A stretch of 64,000 nt of DNA, taken from the NCBI GenBank assembly GCA_016709025.1, contig JADJEQ010000044.1:27498-91497 (forward strand), written 5' to 3'. Positions within the stretch are counted from its first letter, which is position 1. Every line of letters begins with the position of its first letter. The position numbers were made by a program, and so were the translations under genes. The notes beneath the pieces were generated by a model. The model made no database searches, was not told the origin of the DNA, and saw only the letters and a program-made list of their open reading frames with translations. This document shows, in pieces, positions 47,001 through 54,835 of the stretch. Source of the stretch: Bacteroidales bacterium (lineage in GTDB: Bacteria; Bacteroidota; Bacteroidia; Bacteroidales; Lentimicrobiaceae).

Positions 47001-47577
47001 TCACCTGCAAATCTTTATTCAATACAAGTAATGGCTCTCTGATGGTATTGATGATGTTTTCGGCAAATTCGCCAACCTCATCATCAAGCTTTTTTGTTTC
47101 TGCAAGCCCTATCCTGATTGTTTCCAGGTCGGTCTCAATACCCTTTCGTTGGGTGACATCCCGGATATTGCATTGTAAAAGCTTCTGGCCATTTTCCGTA
47201 TATACATTGCTGATAAATTCCACATCTATCATGTGACCTGCGGCTGATTCAAGCTGTAAATCCTTATAGTGTGAATTCCCTTTTTGACTTAATTCCAGTA
47301 ATCTTTTCTTGCTGCCAACAACTTCCTTTAAGAATTCAATTTCCCATAACTCTTTGCCGATTATCCCATCTTTGGGATAGCCCAGCAAATCAATTAAAAA
47401 CGGGTTCACATCGATGATTTTTCCGGATTCTACATTAAGAATGAGGATTCCATCCCGTGAGGTTTCAAAGAGACGATGATAATGAACTCCCGATGCATAT
47501 ATTTCTTTTTGCGGAAGTGTTTCCGATCCATCCGTTCCGGGATTCTTCCCGGGAATGTGCTTTTTTAGCGATTTCAT
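44023..47577 (-). CDS. Hybrid histidine kinase with six PAS domains and a receiver
   Basis: A 1184-aa soluble sensor. Six PAS or PAS-like units can be read in order, starting with YHRLFETSRDGILILNVESG, IINTIREPLLVLNKD, YLDILFNHAHVPILIWDAD, RYRRLFESAKDGILILDAETG, RLRTLVQTIPDLIWVKD and KFETITENSADAIFITNKEG, each followed by a PAC-type segment ending ITxRK. The first and fourth are close duplicates. A HisKA domain (ANMSHEIRTPMNGILGF), HATPase_c and a C-terminal receiver (VLIVEDDSISV, phosphoacceptor D in LVLMDMKMPKMDGYEA) complete it. It has no membrane segments. No partner regulator is adjacent. It is intact despite its size. Confidence 0.93.
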   Translation of the reverse strand: MKSLKKHIPGKNPGTDGSETLPQKEIYASGVHYHRLFETSRDGILILNVESGKIIDVNPFLIDLLGYPKDGIIGKELWEIEFLKEVVGSKKRLLELSQKGNSHYKDLQLESAAGHMIDVEFISNVYTENGQKLLQCNIRDVTQRKGIETDLETIRIGLAETKKLDDEVGEFAENIINTIREPLLVLNKDLQVIKANRSFYKFFKVNEEKTIGRLIYELGNNQWDIPELRELLETILPEKTTFENYEVQHVFSVIGKRTMLLNARQIIHSHGKEMIILLAIEDITDRKISEDSSSERERLTNEYLDILFNHAHVPILIWDADSVITRYNIAFEELIGYKLSDQGEIRLHILFPEEKVESSLDLIKRSLNDERPEIIEVDLLTKDNIIKTVLWNSTNILDAEGKKVVATVAQDITHRKLNEDALSILETRYRRLFESAKDGILILDAETGAIIDVNPFLVELLGYTKQDFKEMDVWEIGFFKDIAANKEKFLELQKKEYVRYENLPLETADGHKISVEFVSNVYLVNNKKVIQCNIRDITKRKKAEHDLIVSETRLRTLVQTIPDLIWVKDMEGVYLTCNPMFGRFFGAPEAEIAGKTDYDFVDRELADFFRLNDQKAISAGKPTSNEEWVTFADDGHRAYLDTIKAPMYDEKHNLMGVLGIGRDITERKDSENRIKQNEEKFETITENSADAIFITNKEGKYIYVNKQAVHLLGYSKEEFLTLTIVEIAPKNRVEEYFQIFQQLIITGNSYSEIELVRKDGSVVDMDLNAVLLPNGWVYGSCRDISGRKELEKELIKSKEKAEESDRLKSAFLANMSHEIRTPMNGILGFTGLLKEPHLTGEEQIEYIGIIEKSGNRMLNIINDIISISRIESGQIEISLSETNVYEQMKEVFDFFKPETDLKDIHLFFNNLPQDQAADVMTDKEKLFAVLTNLVKNAIKFTREGSIEIGYEKKGDWLEFFVKDTGPGVPKEQRELIFDRFRQGSESLSRDYEGAGLGLSISRAYIEMLGGRIWVESGTNQHSHNDLAGDTGSTFYFTIPWVLAQGVKVDKMDEAVNKSEKKQPGNLKVLIVEDDSISVIFMSTITKKISKEILYARTGYEAVEVCRSHPDIDLVLMDMKMPKMDGYEATRLIRKFNKDVVIIAQTAYGLAGDKEKAIEAGCNDYISKPVNQEMFLKIVKSNLLK

Positions 47578-47677
47578 TATCTTTCAGGTTTATTGCATTT
47601 CAAAAAGTTGCACGAAAGGACCCTCCGGGGTCTGATTCAATCACCCTTTTGTAACAGATGGCTTTTGTTCAGGCGTT

Positions 47678-47992
47678 TTAAAAAACCCTCAAACGACCAT
47701 ACGTTGCATAAAGCGACATTTTAAGTTTGAGGATGGCATCATTCACAGCATTTTCGTAAGAACCGGCATGACCGGTAATCGATATTGGCTGCAAGCCCTG
47801 AACCTCAACTAAAATCATACATCGCTTATCATTTACTCCGGCAATTTTCCCACTGTCGTCCGAAAGATGGACTTCCACACGGGTTATTTGATTGTTAAAC
47901 CTGTGCAGTACTCCTGATATTCTGGCAGTTATCGGTGCAATGAGTTCATCGCGCCAATTGACGTTTTTGGGTTTATAAAATTTGATTTTCAT
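47678..47992 (-). CDS. HPF/RaiA-like ribosome-associated protein
   Basis: A 104-aa protein similar in layout to ribosome hibernation factors: PITARISGVLHRFNNQITRVEVHLSD, then MILVEVQGLQPISITGHAGSYENAVNDAILKL, the beta-alpha-beta-beta-beta-alpha order of the S30AE fold. It lacks the long C-terminal dimerisation domain. The family blocks the decoding centre in stationary phase. It stands with a release-factor-like protein and CheB on the same strand; a GC-rich hairpin at 48019-48065 separates it from the former. Confidence 0.75.
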   Translation of the reverse strand: MKIKFYKPKNVNWRDELIAPITARISGVLHRFNNQITRVEVHLSDDSGKIAGVNDKRCMILVEVQGLQPISITGHAGSYENAVNDAILKLKMSLYATYGRLRVF

Positions 47993-48018
47993 CGTAACTG
48001 ATTTTAATATGATCGGTC

Positions 48019-48065
48019 AGCCAACCTGCCTGCCTGTTTGCCTGAGCATCCAGGCCGGCAGGTTA
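48019..48065. repeat. GC-rich palindrome (CTGCCGG type)
   Basis: AACCTGCCTGCCTG and its imperfect inverse GGCCGGCAGGTT flank a 20-base loop between two minus-strand genes. The same palindrome type recurs in the repeat islands at 35.2, 43.9, 55.45 and 61.23 kb. Confidence 0.6.
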
Positions 48066-48109
48066 CCAGGCCTAAGCCATTCAAGTACTTTTTATTCGCC
48101 TTTTTTTAA

Positions 48110-49264
48110 TTAATAACGAAATATTGCTGCAAGACCAGTCTCAGAGGGCATTTTGTCGGTTGGAAAAACCATTACCTGACCACCCATCTTTGTAACCAAT
48201 TCTCCCATATCGTCAAGCAGGTCATCTACTTTCGGATTTAGTAAATCTTTCTTCTGGGTATTGCCAGTCACAAGGTTCGTTATTCTGGCCGCAATCATCC
48301 GGTCTGCTTCAATGATCAGCGTATCAACCCTACCTTCGGTTGCTGCTATCGCAACTTCCTTCATGTCATCACTGCCTTTGCCATTTGCCTTTGCCTGTAG
48401 AAACCTGCCGACGAGTTTGTCAAGCTGTGAAAGATATTCCGGTTCCATGAATTCCCAGGCCAGATCCTTCAGTTTTTCTATAGAAATCCCGGCAGGACTT
48501 ATGCCAATGCCCTCAGGCAATAACAATGGGTTTTTGTTTACCTTCTGAAACAGGCTGTGGTGCTCTGGCAAAGCAACCAGCAGAAGCGGCCAGCCGGTTG
48601 GCCTGGAATAGTTTTCGTAGATGACGTTGGCTATGAAACGAAAATACCGCTCTGCATCCTTGTCAATATCATCCTTTTTTTCATTGTTGCCTGAGCGCGT
48701 ATCCCGGCCTTCGCCTAAGGAACCACCGGACGAGGAGGCTGCCGTTTGCTTTTCAGGTATTTCACCTTCGGGCCCTTCTTCAATGTCTTTAGGGGTTTGA
48801 AGAACCGGTTCAATCTCAACCAATGTGTGACGGTCGCCTTCAAAAAGCCTGATATCATGAAGGCTTAAGCCCAACACATGATAATGGCCTACCGATTGCA
48901 GATACTGCCGTAGCGGTTTTGTATGAAAACTATCGGCTACCATGGCCATTTCTTCAACAGACCCATGCATTATAATTGTTTCGAAAACCCCGTCCGCGCT
49001 AAGAACAGCAAGTCCATCGGCTGTATGATTCCAAAATTCAGAATCGTCACCAAACGCTTCGAATGGTTCCAGAAAAGCCCTGGCTTCCGCCGGAGTGTGT
49101 TTTTGTAAAAGAGAGCCCTCTAATTGCTTCACCAGATTTTTATACCTGATAGGATCCTGCAGATTTTCAGGATGGCTTCTGTGAGTGGGCATATACAGTG
49201 AAAGGCAAACCTTGTGTTTTTCAGCCTGTAATTCAATGATCAATTCTTTGGTTAATGTGTTCAT
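48110..49264 (-). CDS. Bacterial eRF1-like (baeRF) family protein
   Basis: A 384-aa protein of the type named baeRF, distantly related to archaeal/eukaryotic release factor 1. Visible parts: MNTLTKELIIELQAEKHKVCLSLYMPTHR at the start, a middle HYHVLGLSLHDIRLFEGD beta strand, a low-complexity Gly/Ser/Asp linker (SSSGGSLGEG) at ~175-200 in the position of the eRF1 GGQ loop, and a C-terminal EGRVDTLIIEADRM segment matching the RNase-like third domain. Activity is unproven in bacteria; ribosome rescue is a hypothesis supported by the HPF-like neighbour. Confidence 0.72.
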   Translation of the reverse strand: MNTLTKELIIELQAEKHKVCLSLYMPTHRSHPENLQDPIRYKNLVKQLEGSLLQKHTPAEARAFLEPFEAFGDDSEFWNHTADGLAVLSADGVFETIIMHGSVEEMAMVADSFHTKPLRQYLQSVGHYHVLGLSLHDIRLFEGDRHTLVEIEPVLQTPKDIEEGPEGEIPEKQTAASSSGGSLGEGRDTRSGNNEKKDDIDKDAERYFRFIANVIYENYSRPTGWPLLLVALPEHHSLFQKVNKNPLLLPEGIGISPAGISIEKLKDLAWEFMEPEYLSQLDKLVGRFLQAKANGKGSDDMKEVAIAATEGRVDTLIIEADRMIAARITNLVTGNTQKKDLLNPKVDDLLDDMGELVTKMGGQVMVFPTDKMPSETGLAAIFRY

Positions 49265-49434
49265 GGTTTATCTTTCTTTTTTGGTTTGGGATTCTATTTA
49301 AACCGAAGAAATCTATTTCTTCAGTAGTTTATTGAACTGTTCAGGAATCACGAAATTGCTTAAGTGTTATAGCAAACGGGAAAGTGCCTGACACGAAACT
49401 TCTTATCTTCCCGTGGATAAATTCGTTTTGGCTA

Positions 49435-50028
49435 TTACCTGGCGTTCATCCCATCGGCAATGCGCACAATTTCTGCGGCAATTTCCTCCGGAGAAAGGAT
49501 AAAATCAATGCATCCGCTAGCAATTGCAGACTCAGGCATATCAGGCCGGGCGGCTGTTTCAGGCTTCTGGGCAATGGTAATGCCACCTGCTTTTTTTATG
49601 CCGCACAATGCGTCTGCTCCGTCTCCATCGTATCCCGATACAATAACTGCAATGAGTTTGCCATCCCAGTTTTTAGTCATCGAACGCATAAATACAGTGA
49701 TCACATCGGGCCAACCCCTGGGTTTTGAGATCGGTTTCAGACGAAACTCTCCTTTGAGTATGTGCAAATCCCGCTTTTCAGGAATTATGAAAACCTGGTT
49801 GGGCTTGATGTCAAGCTTTTCTGTGATCAGTGTGACAGGCATGTCAGTGTGTTGCGGCAGAATCTCGTGCAGAAAAGTCGCCACTTCCCTCAGGTGATTT
49901 ACAATAACGATTGCGACACCCATATCGGAAGGAAGATTCTTCAACAAACGGATGTATGCGTCGAGGCCACCGGCGGAACCACCAACGCAAACAACAGGAA
50001 AATCTCTTTCAGGCTTATTGGGTTTCAT
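49435..50028 (-). CDS. cheB: Stand-alone CheB methylesterase domain
   Basis: A 197-aa protein consisting only of the CheB catalytic domain. The triad is visible: S18 in CVGGSAGG, H45 in VIVNHLRE and D136 in SGYDGDGADAL, with IIPEKRDLHILKG also typical. There is no N-terminal receiver, so it is not phospho-regulated in the usual manner. No CheR, CheA, CheW or receptor genes are nearby. The 42-bp motif is 57 bases upstream. A role in stress signalling or protein demethylation or deamidation outside chemotaxis is likely, as for other orphan CheB domains. Confidence 0.88.
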   Translation of the reverse strand: MKPNKPERDFPVVCVGGSAGGLDAYIRLLKNLPSDMGVAIVIVNHLREVATFLHEILPQHTDMPVTLITEKLDIKPNQVFIIPEKRDLHILKGEFRLKPISKPRGWPDVITVFMRSMTKNWDGKLIAVIVSGYDGDGADALCGIKKAGGITIAQKPETAARPDMPESAIASGCIDFILSPEEIAAEIVRIADGMNAR

Positions 50029-50084
50029 GGTATGAACGAAGTAATTTAATTCAACCCAAAGTTAAGTGCGCGTAATTAGCTATG

Positions 50085-50126
50085 TATTATATTACTTCAT
50101 AAAAGAGTTATATCATTCACACATTT
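50085..50126 (-). promoter_or_regulatory. 42-bp bipartite motif, copy 9 (cheB)
   Basis: Minus-strand boxes AAATGTGTGAATGATATAA and AGTAATATAATA, ending 57 bases before the cheB start. Confidence 0.87.
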
Positions 50127-50169
50127 GGAGCGGTGATCATGAATTTATACCTGCTATCAGGCACAGAAA

Positions 50170-50200
50170 CAGAAAAGAGAATAAATTCATCTCTTTTCTG
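50170..50200 (-). terminator. Hairpin between PID-tag gene and cheB promoter
   Basis: A 10-bp stem (CAGAAAAGAG / CTCTTTTCTG) is followed on the minus strand by TTTCTGT. It may end the transcript of the 50389-50640 gene. Nothing else is seen in 50127-50388. Confidence 0.45.
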
Positions 50201-50388
50201 CCCCTGTTCTGTAAGATAATTAGTTCGACGATTCTGATTACAGCAATGACAATTCACACACTCAGTCTTACTCCTGATTGCGAAATATTAACAAATACAT
50301 GAATGGAATTGCCACGAATGGAAGAAATAATTCTGTAAGCATGGCACTATAAATCCGGGCAAATACCAGATGAAAAAAGGAAATCTGA

Positions 50389-50640
50389 TTACTCTGAAGA
50401 AACATCTTCCCCGATACCATTTCTGGCATCAAGGATTTTCTTCATTCCATATCCTGCAGCCATGGTGAGCAGTATAAATAGCCCTCCTCCGATAGGGGCA
50501 GTACCTCCATTAACCGGTGGCCGGCTATCGGCATGACTCCTTGAGTGTGCAATTGGCTGCGCCACACCGCTGGTTGAGAGGAACAGCAAAGCAAGCACAG
50601 GAATTGCAAATAAATATTTAAGAATTCTTTTCATACTCAT
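50389..50640 (-). CDS. Small exported protein with PID-type C-terminal sorting tag, paralogue
   Basis: An 83-aa protein with signal peptide (to GVAQ), a short variable middle, then PPVNGGTAPIGGGLFILLTMAAGYGMKKILDAR. The tail aligns with that of the 20471 protein: API-G-GL motif, hydrophobic helix of ~17 residues, then GxKK. Both genes therefore appear to encode substrates of the same C-terminal sorting pathway. Start codon could be M1 or M3. The 42-bp motif ends 64 bases upstream of M1. Confidence 0.68.
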   Translation of the reverse strand: MSMKRILKYLFAIPVLALLFLSTSGVAQPIAHSRSHADSRPPVNGGTAPIGGGLFILLTMAAGYGMKKILDARNGIGEDVSSE

Positions 50641-50703
50641 CTTTTTAATGTTAGTAAATATAATTGATTAACCTAACAAAGTTGATGTTTATATATTAGT
50701 TAA

Positions 50704-50745
50704 TATTACATAATTTCAGAAGTTAGTTATACATTTCACACATTT
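50704..50745 (-). promoter_or_regulatory. 42-bp bipartite motif, copy 10
   Basis: Minus-strand boxes AAATGTGTGAAATGTATAA and AATTATGTAATA, ending 64 bases before the small PID-tag protein start. Confidence 0.88.
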
Positions 50746-50903
50746 TTTTAAACTACATGAATGTTTGATTAACTGTAAAAAGGATAATGCGATGAGAACT
50801 TCAGATCATTCCATTTCATTAAAACAATTTATAAATCAGGTGATTAAAGGAGAAGGCGATAGCATCCGGCGCCAGAGTCAGATAACGGTATTCAATGGTA
50901 CCG

Positions 50904-51254
50904 TTAAAATCCAAACAAACCGATTTTAAATCTGAGGTAAGAATGCTCCACAATGCGTGGCATGGTTGCAGGAATAATGCTTGGTAAGATCTCGAAATAC
51001 CCGGAATTGAGCATCCGATCGGGAACCGACATTACACTGATAACTTTACTAAACGGGGTACCCTGCCTTAGAATGCTTAGATATTGCTTAAGAACACTGT
51101 CTTTGCCTTCCGCATGAATAACAACATCCTGACTATCACCATAATAGTTGATAAAACCAAGAATCCCCAATGCCTTACCCCGTTTAAATGCATAAAAGCG
51201 AAAGCCTGTATTCCTTTTATCGAGTCTGATAACAATCCTTATCGCAGTTCTCAT
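50904..51254 (-). CDS. Acylphosphatase-like protein
   Basis: A 116-aa protein. ATG 51254 is chosen because the family begins here (MRTAIRIVIRLDKRNTGFRFYAFKRG); an 18-residue extension upstream lacks support. The segment GFRFYA carries the phosphate-loop Arg, and ILGFINYYGD the likely catalytic Asn region; a DVVIHAEGKDSVLKQYLSILRQG strand-helix follows. The last ~45 residues extend beyond the normal acylphosphatase length (~90 aa). Whether it is active is unclear. No 42-bp motif lies upstream. Confidence 0.65.
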   Translation of the reverse strand: MRTAIRIVIRLDKRNTGFRFYAFKRGKALGILGFINYYGDSQDVVIHAEGKDSVLKQYLSILRQGTPFSKVISVMSVPDRMLNSGYFEILPSIIPATMPRIVEHSYLRFKIGLFGF

Positions 51255-51468
51255 GATAATTCCAATTGAAATTGATATATATTTATGCACGCCTGATAGC
51301 AAATCCATTTATCCGATCCTGAAATAATGGTATCCGGACCCGAAATTTATTTTAATATTCCTGCAGAACTATATAAATCCTGCACTCTTCCTGTATTATC
51401 AGATTGAAACTGTAAAACCTGCAAATGACTAAATATCAAGTCTTAAGTTAAAATAAAAACCTGCTGGG

Positions 51469-52005
51469 TTAAAAGTGAGCATCCGATTGAGCGTTGAAAC
51501 CTTCATTTCCTTCAATGCGGAATTTTACACCTGACATAGCACTACCTGAATTTTCAATCCTGGCAGTACTCAATGATTTCACATGATCATAGCCGGTTTC
51601 TATGAGCGTTTGTTGTATATAAATCATGCTTTTTTGCTCAGGGCTCAGATAACCGGCTTCATGTTCCAAAACTGCCTCATAGGTGCTTATCGCTTCGGCC
51701 TCTTTATACTCGCATGAGTCGAGGAAATACTTACGATCTTTACCGGTAATCACATCATTTACGTCCATCCAGGCTCTGAAAAACCGGTCCGATATGGTTA
51801 TGATTTCCTTCGGGATTCCACCTAACCGGCTGATTTCAGCAGCCAATTCCTGCCTGCATTTCTTTCTATTACCGCCCAATTGAGTAAACAGGGTTTTTAA
51901 ATCAGGATCGTCTGCAACTTTTGCGGATGTTTCATATCCATCGATTCTATCGTTGTGTAATTCAACAAGTTTGTTCAGCACTGTAATCGTTTTTGTTTCT
52001 TTCAT
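51469..52005 (-). CDS. Ferritin-like PA2169/DUF2383 family protein
   Basis: A four-helix-bundle protein of 178 aa starting at MKETKTITVLNKLVELHNDRIDGYETSAK, the family's usual beginning; nine extra residues upstream are unlikely to be coding. The pattern LTQLGGNRKKCRQELAAEI, DRFFRAWMDVNDVITG and CEYKEAEAISTYEAVLEH is that of DUF2383, a ferritin-like fold often regulated with stress genes. It lies downstream of the 39-aa and 76-aa genes, which may form a unit with it. Confidence 0.82.
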   Translation of the reverse strand: MKETKTITVLNKLVELHNDRIDGYETSAKVADDPDLKTLFTQLGGNRKKCRQELAAEISRLGGIPKEIITISDRFFRAWMDVNDVITGKDRKYFLDSCEYKEAEAISTYEAVLEHEAGYLSPEQKSMIYIQQTLIETGYDHVKSLSTARIENSGSAMSGVKFRIEGNEGFNAQSDAHF

Positions 52006-52196
52006 TTGATTAAATTTAAAATTATTTAACAATGAATATATTTTTAAAACTTTACCTGACAGTCAATGGATTGACAGGGACGTTATTAAAATCAGGCAAG
52101 CATTTCACCTCATTAAATATGCAGGATAAATGCTTTTTGAAATTGTTCTGAAAAGGCTTGACTGAAATCCTGATATCCCGTTTTCGGGAGCAGATT

Positions 52197-52316
52197 CTAG
52201 CTGCATTGCCCGAGAATAAGCCAGATAACTATAAATACCACTATAGTACCCAGACAACCACCACCTAATTTATAGGCTCCGTAACCCGACAATAATCCCC
52301 TGAATAAGTTGTTCAT
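52197..52316 (-). CDS. 39-aa membrane peptide
   Basis: A short frame from ATG 52314-52316: MNNLFRGLLSGYGAYKLGGG, then CLGTIVVFIVIWLILGQCS. The G-rich first half followed by one hydrophobic helix and a terminal Cys is a layout I have seen in small conserved Bacteroidota membrane proteins. It lies between the 76-aa gene and the DUF2383 gene on the same strand. Function unknown. The remainder of 52006-52387 shows no other gene; a small hairpin at 52173-52190 follows it. Confidence 0.6.
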   Translation of the reverse strand: MNNLFRGLLSGYGAYKLGGGCLGTIVVFIVIWLILGQCS

Positions 52317-52387
52317 TTGAATTTTTGTTTGTTGATTGAAACTTAAGACATTCATCCTGCAGACAAGGCTTTGCCATCTTACCGCTT

Positions 52388-52618
52388 TTAATCCGGGGCA
52401 TTGTTCCCGACTGCTTCCGTAACCGGGTGTTCCAGTTTGTAGTTATTAAAAATTGAATTAAGCGATTCATAATAGGCCAGCAGATGGCTTAAGGTCATCT
52501 CAGGATTGTGATCGTTTGGAATGGTGGCCGGCATTTCATCCAGGAAGTCAGACAATTCGGGACATTGATCATTGATGGCCAGTGTAATGCCAAGAATCTT
52601 TGAATTCAAATCCTTCAA
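52388..52618 (-). CDS. Hypothetical 76-aa soluble protein
   Basis: A small acidic helical protein, MKDLNSKILGITLAINDQCP then ELSDFLDEMPATIPNDHNPEM and LSHLLAYYESLNSIFNNYKLEHP. I do not recognise the family. The only start available upstream of the conserved-looking segment is a TTG at 52616-52618; the codon four positions before it is a stop. A weak copy of the 42-bp motif begins just upstream, so the leader would be very short. It could be the first gene of a unit with the 39-aa and DUF2383 genes. Confidence 0.5.
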   Translation of the reverse strand: MKDLNSKILGITLAINDQCPELSDFLDEMPATIPNDHNPEMTLSHLLAYYESLNSIFNNYKLEHPVTEAVGNNAPD

Positions 52619-52659
52619 TGCTTCTTATATTTATCAATTATTCCATAATTCACACATTT
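52618..52659 (-). promoter_or_regulatory. 42-bp motif, weak copy 11
   Basis: The upstream half AAATGTGTGAATTATGGAA is intact, but the downstream TTRTRTAA box is poor and would sit about five bases closer (ATAAG at 52624-52630). It lies directly before the 76-aa gene. I treat it as a likely, weaker member. Confidence 0.5.
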
Positions 52660-52675
52660 ATAGCAATGTATAATT

Positions 52676-52815
52676 GAGTCCGCTCCGAAAAGCAGAAAAT
52701 TCAATGATTTTCAGATGTTTGACCCCTGACCCTAAAGGAGAACATCTGAAAATCATTGAAATAGGAAATCCCCCTATGGGGAATAGGGGGTCAAATGACT
52801 TTTCGGAGCGGACTC
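52676..52815. mobile_element. MITE-like element B, copy 2
   Basis: A 140-bp element with perfect 17-bp terminal arms (GAGTCCGCTCCGAAAAG and its complement at 52799-52815) and inner arms TCAATGATTTTCAGATGTT / AACATCTGAAAATCATTGA at 52701-52719 and 52741-52759. It is 17 bases from the upstream edge of the weak motif copy. A triplicated GCCGAACCATT follows at 52908-52940; no gene in 52660-53085. Confidence 0.8.
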
Positions 52816-53085
52816 ATAACTGGAATTTCGCAGGACGATGGTTTTAGGCAGGATAGTTTAAATAATGCCACGCTGAGGTTGGTGAGCATTGGTTGTTGAG
52901 CATTTGCCGAACCATTGCCGAACCATTGCCGAACCATGTCGAAGCGCAACGAAACTGTCTTTTATTTACTTTTCGTCTTTGAGGACAGGTATAAAATCTT
53001 TGCGAAATCCTGATAATTCAATATACGACATCCATATCCGATCAGTTAACTGACCCACGATAGAATTTGTATTTTTAATTTTTCA

Positions 53086-53766
53086 CTAGCTTAGCAAAGT
53101 GGATTTCTTCAGGTAATCCGGGTCAGGATAATATATGAAGAGGCAGGAACCGTTTTCAATTATGTCGATAACCGGTTTAATCAGATCGGGCGGAAGTGAA
53201 GGACATCCATAGCTTCTGCCGAGTCTGCCGGTTTTCCTGATAAAATCTTCGGTGGCATACCCGGCCCCGTGCATAATAATCTGGCGACTGATAGCATTGT
53301 CATTAAATCCTTTCTCAACACCCTGGATAATAAGAGACAACCCGACAGTTGCACCCATAACATGATTTTTCGTGACAAAGAAGCCCAGGCTGCTTTTCAG
53401 TGTGCCTGAAACGTTTGAGAAATGTTGCGCGAATTCTTCGCCAGTGTTCCGGCCATGCGCTACCAGTGTATTGAACAAAAGTCTTTGATTTAGAATATCA
53501 ATCACATACATCCTTTTCTGTTTGCTCGACTGGGAGAAATCAACGATGGTTAAAATGGCGGGATTCTTAAGCTGACCGGCAGTCTCCAACTTTTGGCGAC
53601 CCGCCAGTGCGAGTCTGAATACTTCATCTGACAAACCATATTGCGAAAGTTTCAAGATTGTATAAATGTCACTTTTTTCTTCAATAACGGGGTAAAGTTT
53701 TTCAGGACCTGCCCTGTTTATGACTGGGATGAGAAAGAGCATGAGATAGAATACGTATTTTTTCAC
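53086..53766 (-). CDS. Murein L,D-transpeptidase catalytic-domain family protein (YkuD_2)
   Basis: A 226-aa exported protein with signal peptide (MKKYVFYLMLFLIPVINRAG). The catalytic segment is RSYGCPSLPPDLIKPVIDII with the active Cys in GCPSLP, and HGRNTGEEFAQ-FSN and IIMHGAGYATEDFI precede it, typical of the YkuD_2 family. It would modify peptidoglycan cross-links in the periplasm. It is one of two L,D-transpeptidase-type genes here and is divergent from the NlpC/P60 gene. Confidence 0.85.
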   Translation of the reverse strand: MKKYVFYLMLFLIPVINRAGPEKLYPVIEEKSDIYTILKLSQYGLSDEVFRLALAGRQKLETAGQLKNPAILTIVDFSQSSKQKRMYVIDILNQRLLFNTLVAHGRNTGEEFAQHFSNVSGTLKSSLGFFVTKNHVMGATVGLSLIIQGVEKGFNDNAISRQIIMHGAGYATEDFIRKTGRLGRSYGCPSLPPDLIKPVIDIIENGSCLFIYYPDPDYLKKSTLLS

Positions 53767-54052
53767 TTAGCGAAATTAGAGGTTACTATTAATGTAATAA
53801 CTTGTTTTACAGATAGTAATTGTTAAGGTTTCAAAATTTAAATAAAACCCGGGCATGAAATTATCGGTTAGCTTTAGTGCAAGTAGCATTTAGTCAATGA
53901 AAGAAATTTTCAGATAAGAACAGTAAATTCCAGGATTAGATGAAATTGATCGCAGATTGCTCAGAAATAACTCCGGATTTCAGGTCAGATAGTTATGCTT
54001 TACTTATTAAAAATAACCTGTTGTGCGGTTGAAAGGCTAAAATACTGATAAT

Positions 54053-54105
54053 ATGTCATATTGAGCGAAGTCGAAATATGGCTTCGACTTCGCTCAGCCT
54101 GACAT
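54053..54105. repeat. Inverted repeat of GAGCGAAGTCGAA type
   Basis: TGTCATATTGAGCGAAGTCGA and its inverse TTCGACTTCGCTCAGCCTGACA form a stem of about 20 bp in the region between the divergent 53766 and 54311 genes. Related CTTCGACTACGCTCAGGGTGACA fragments occur at 34811-34833. The rest of 53767-54310 appears non-coding; an in-frame extension of the NlpC gene to 54116 has no supported signal peptide. Confidence 0.7.
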
Positions 54106-54310
54106 TCTGAAGGTTATGTTATTAACCGTACAACGAGTTAAAAATAATCTCTTTGGATTAATAGACTACTTTTGTATTGATAACGAAAGTTTTACGCCTC
54201 CCTTTTTTGCCGGAATCAACAAGGCGATTCATTTACCCGGATACCGGACGCATAAAATCCTGTTGATTTTTAGTAAACAACCAAACCCAGGGAAATCAAA
54301 TCGTTTAAAA

Positions 54311-54835
54311 ATGCTGTATAAACTTTCAACCATTGCCTTTGTCGCGCTGGTCACCAACTGCCTGCATTCACCACACGAGGCTACAAAAGCCGGGCCGGAT
54401 AAGCCTGTAAATAAACCCGTTGAAGTTGTCAGAGAAGATGTGATTGAATATGCAAAAGTATACCTTGGAACTACGTATCATTATGCCGGCATCAACCCGG
54501 AACAAGGGTTCGATTGTTCAGGGTATGTTTATTTTGTTTTTAAGAATTTCAACATTGACCTTCCGCGTGGGTCAGCAGAATATAAGCTGTTAGGCACTGC
54601 CCTGAAACCCGAAGAATTTAAAGTGGGCGATGTGCTGGTTTTTTATGGTCATCGCGACAGCGGACAAATTGGGCATGTCGGAATTATCTGCGAAGCAAAC
54701 GGTATGAAATCAAAATTCATTCACTCATCTTCGGGCAAAGCTTACGGAGTAACCATCAGCGAGCTGAACTCCGAACATTACAACCGCCGGTTTTATAAGT
54801 GTATTGATGTTATTTCCGGGGCAGGTGAAAATTAG
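54311..54835 (+). CDS. NlpC/P60 peptidoglycan endopeptidase, lipoprotein
   Basis: A 174-aa protein starting at ATG 54311 (MLYKLSTIAFVALVTNCLHS), which gives a lipoprotein signal with Cys ~17. The NlpC/P60 domain has the catalytic Cys in GFDCSGYVYFVF, His in GQIGHVGII and third residue His in FIHSSSG. It would cleave gamma-D-Glu/diaminopimelate bonds in stem peptides. A long repeat island follows, then the convergent L,D-transpeptidase. Confidence 0.88.
   Translation: MLYKLSTIAFVALVTNCLHSPHEATKAGPDKPVNKPVEVVREDVIEYAKVYLGTTYHYAGINPEQGFDCSGYVYFVFKNFNIDLPRGSAEYKLLGTALKPEEFKVGDVLVFYGHRDSGQIGHVGIICEANGMKSKFIHSSSGKAYGVTISELNSEHYNRRFYKCIDVISGAGEN

Noticed and set aside
50241..50262. Partial TTCACACA near 50250 as another motif copy
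   Set aside because: Box 2 (TTRTRTAA equivalent) is missing at the required distance; a good copy lies 125 bases away.
54116..54310. 65-residue N-terminal extension of the NlpC/P60 protein
   Set aside because: The lipoprotein signal starts at ATG 54311, and the upstream frame has no supported signal or homology.
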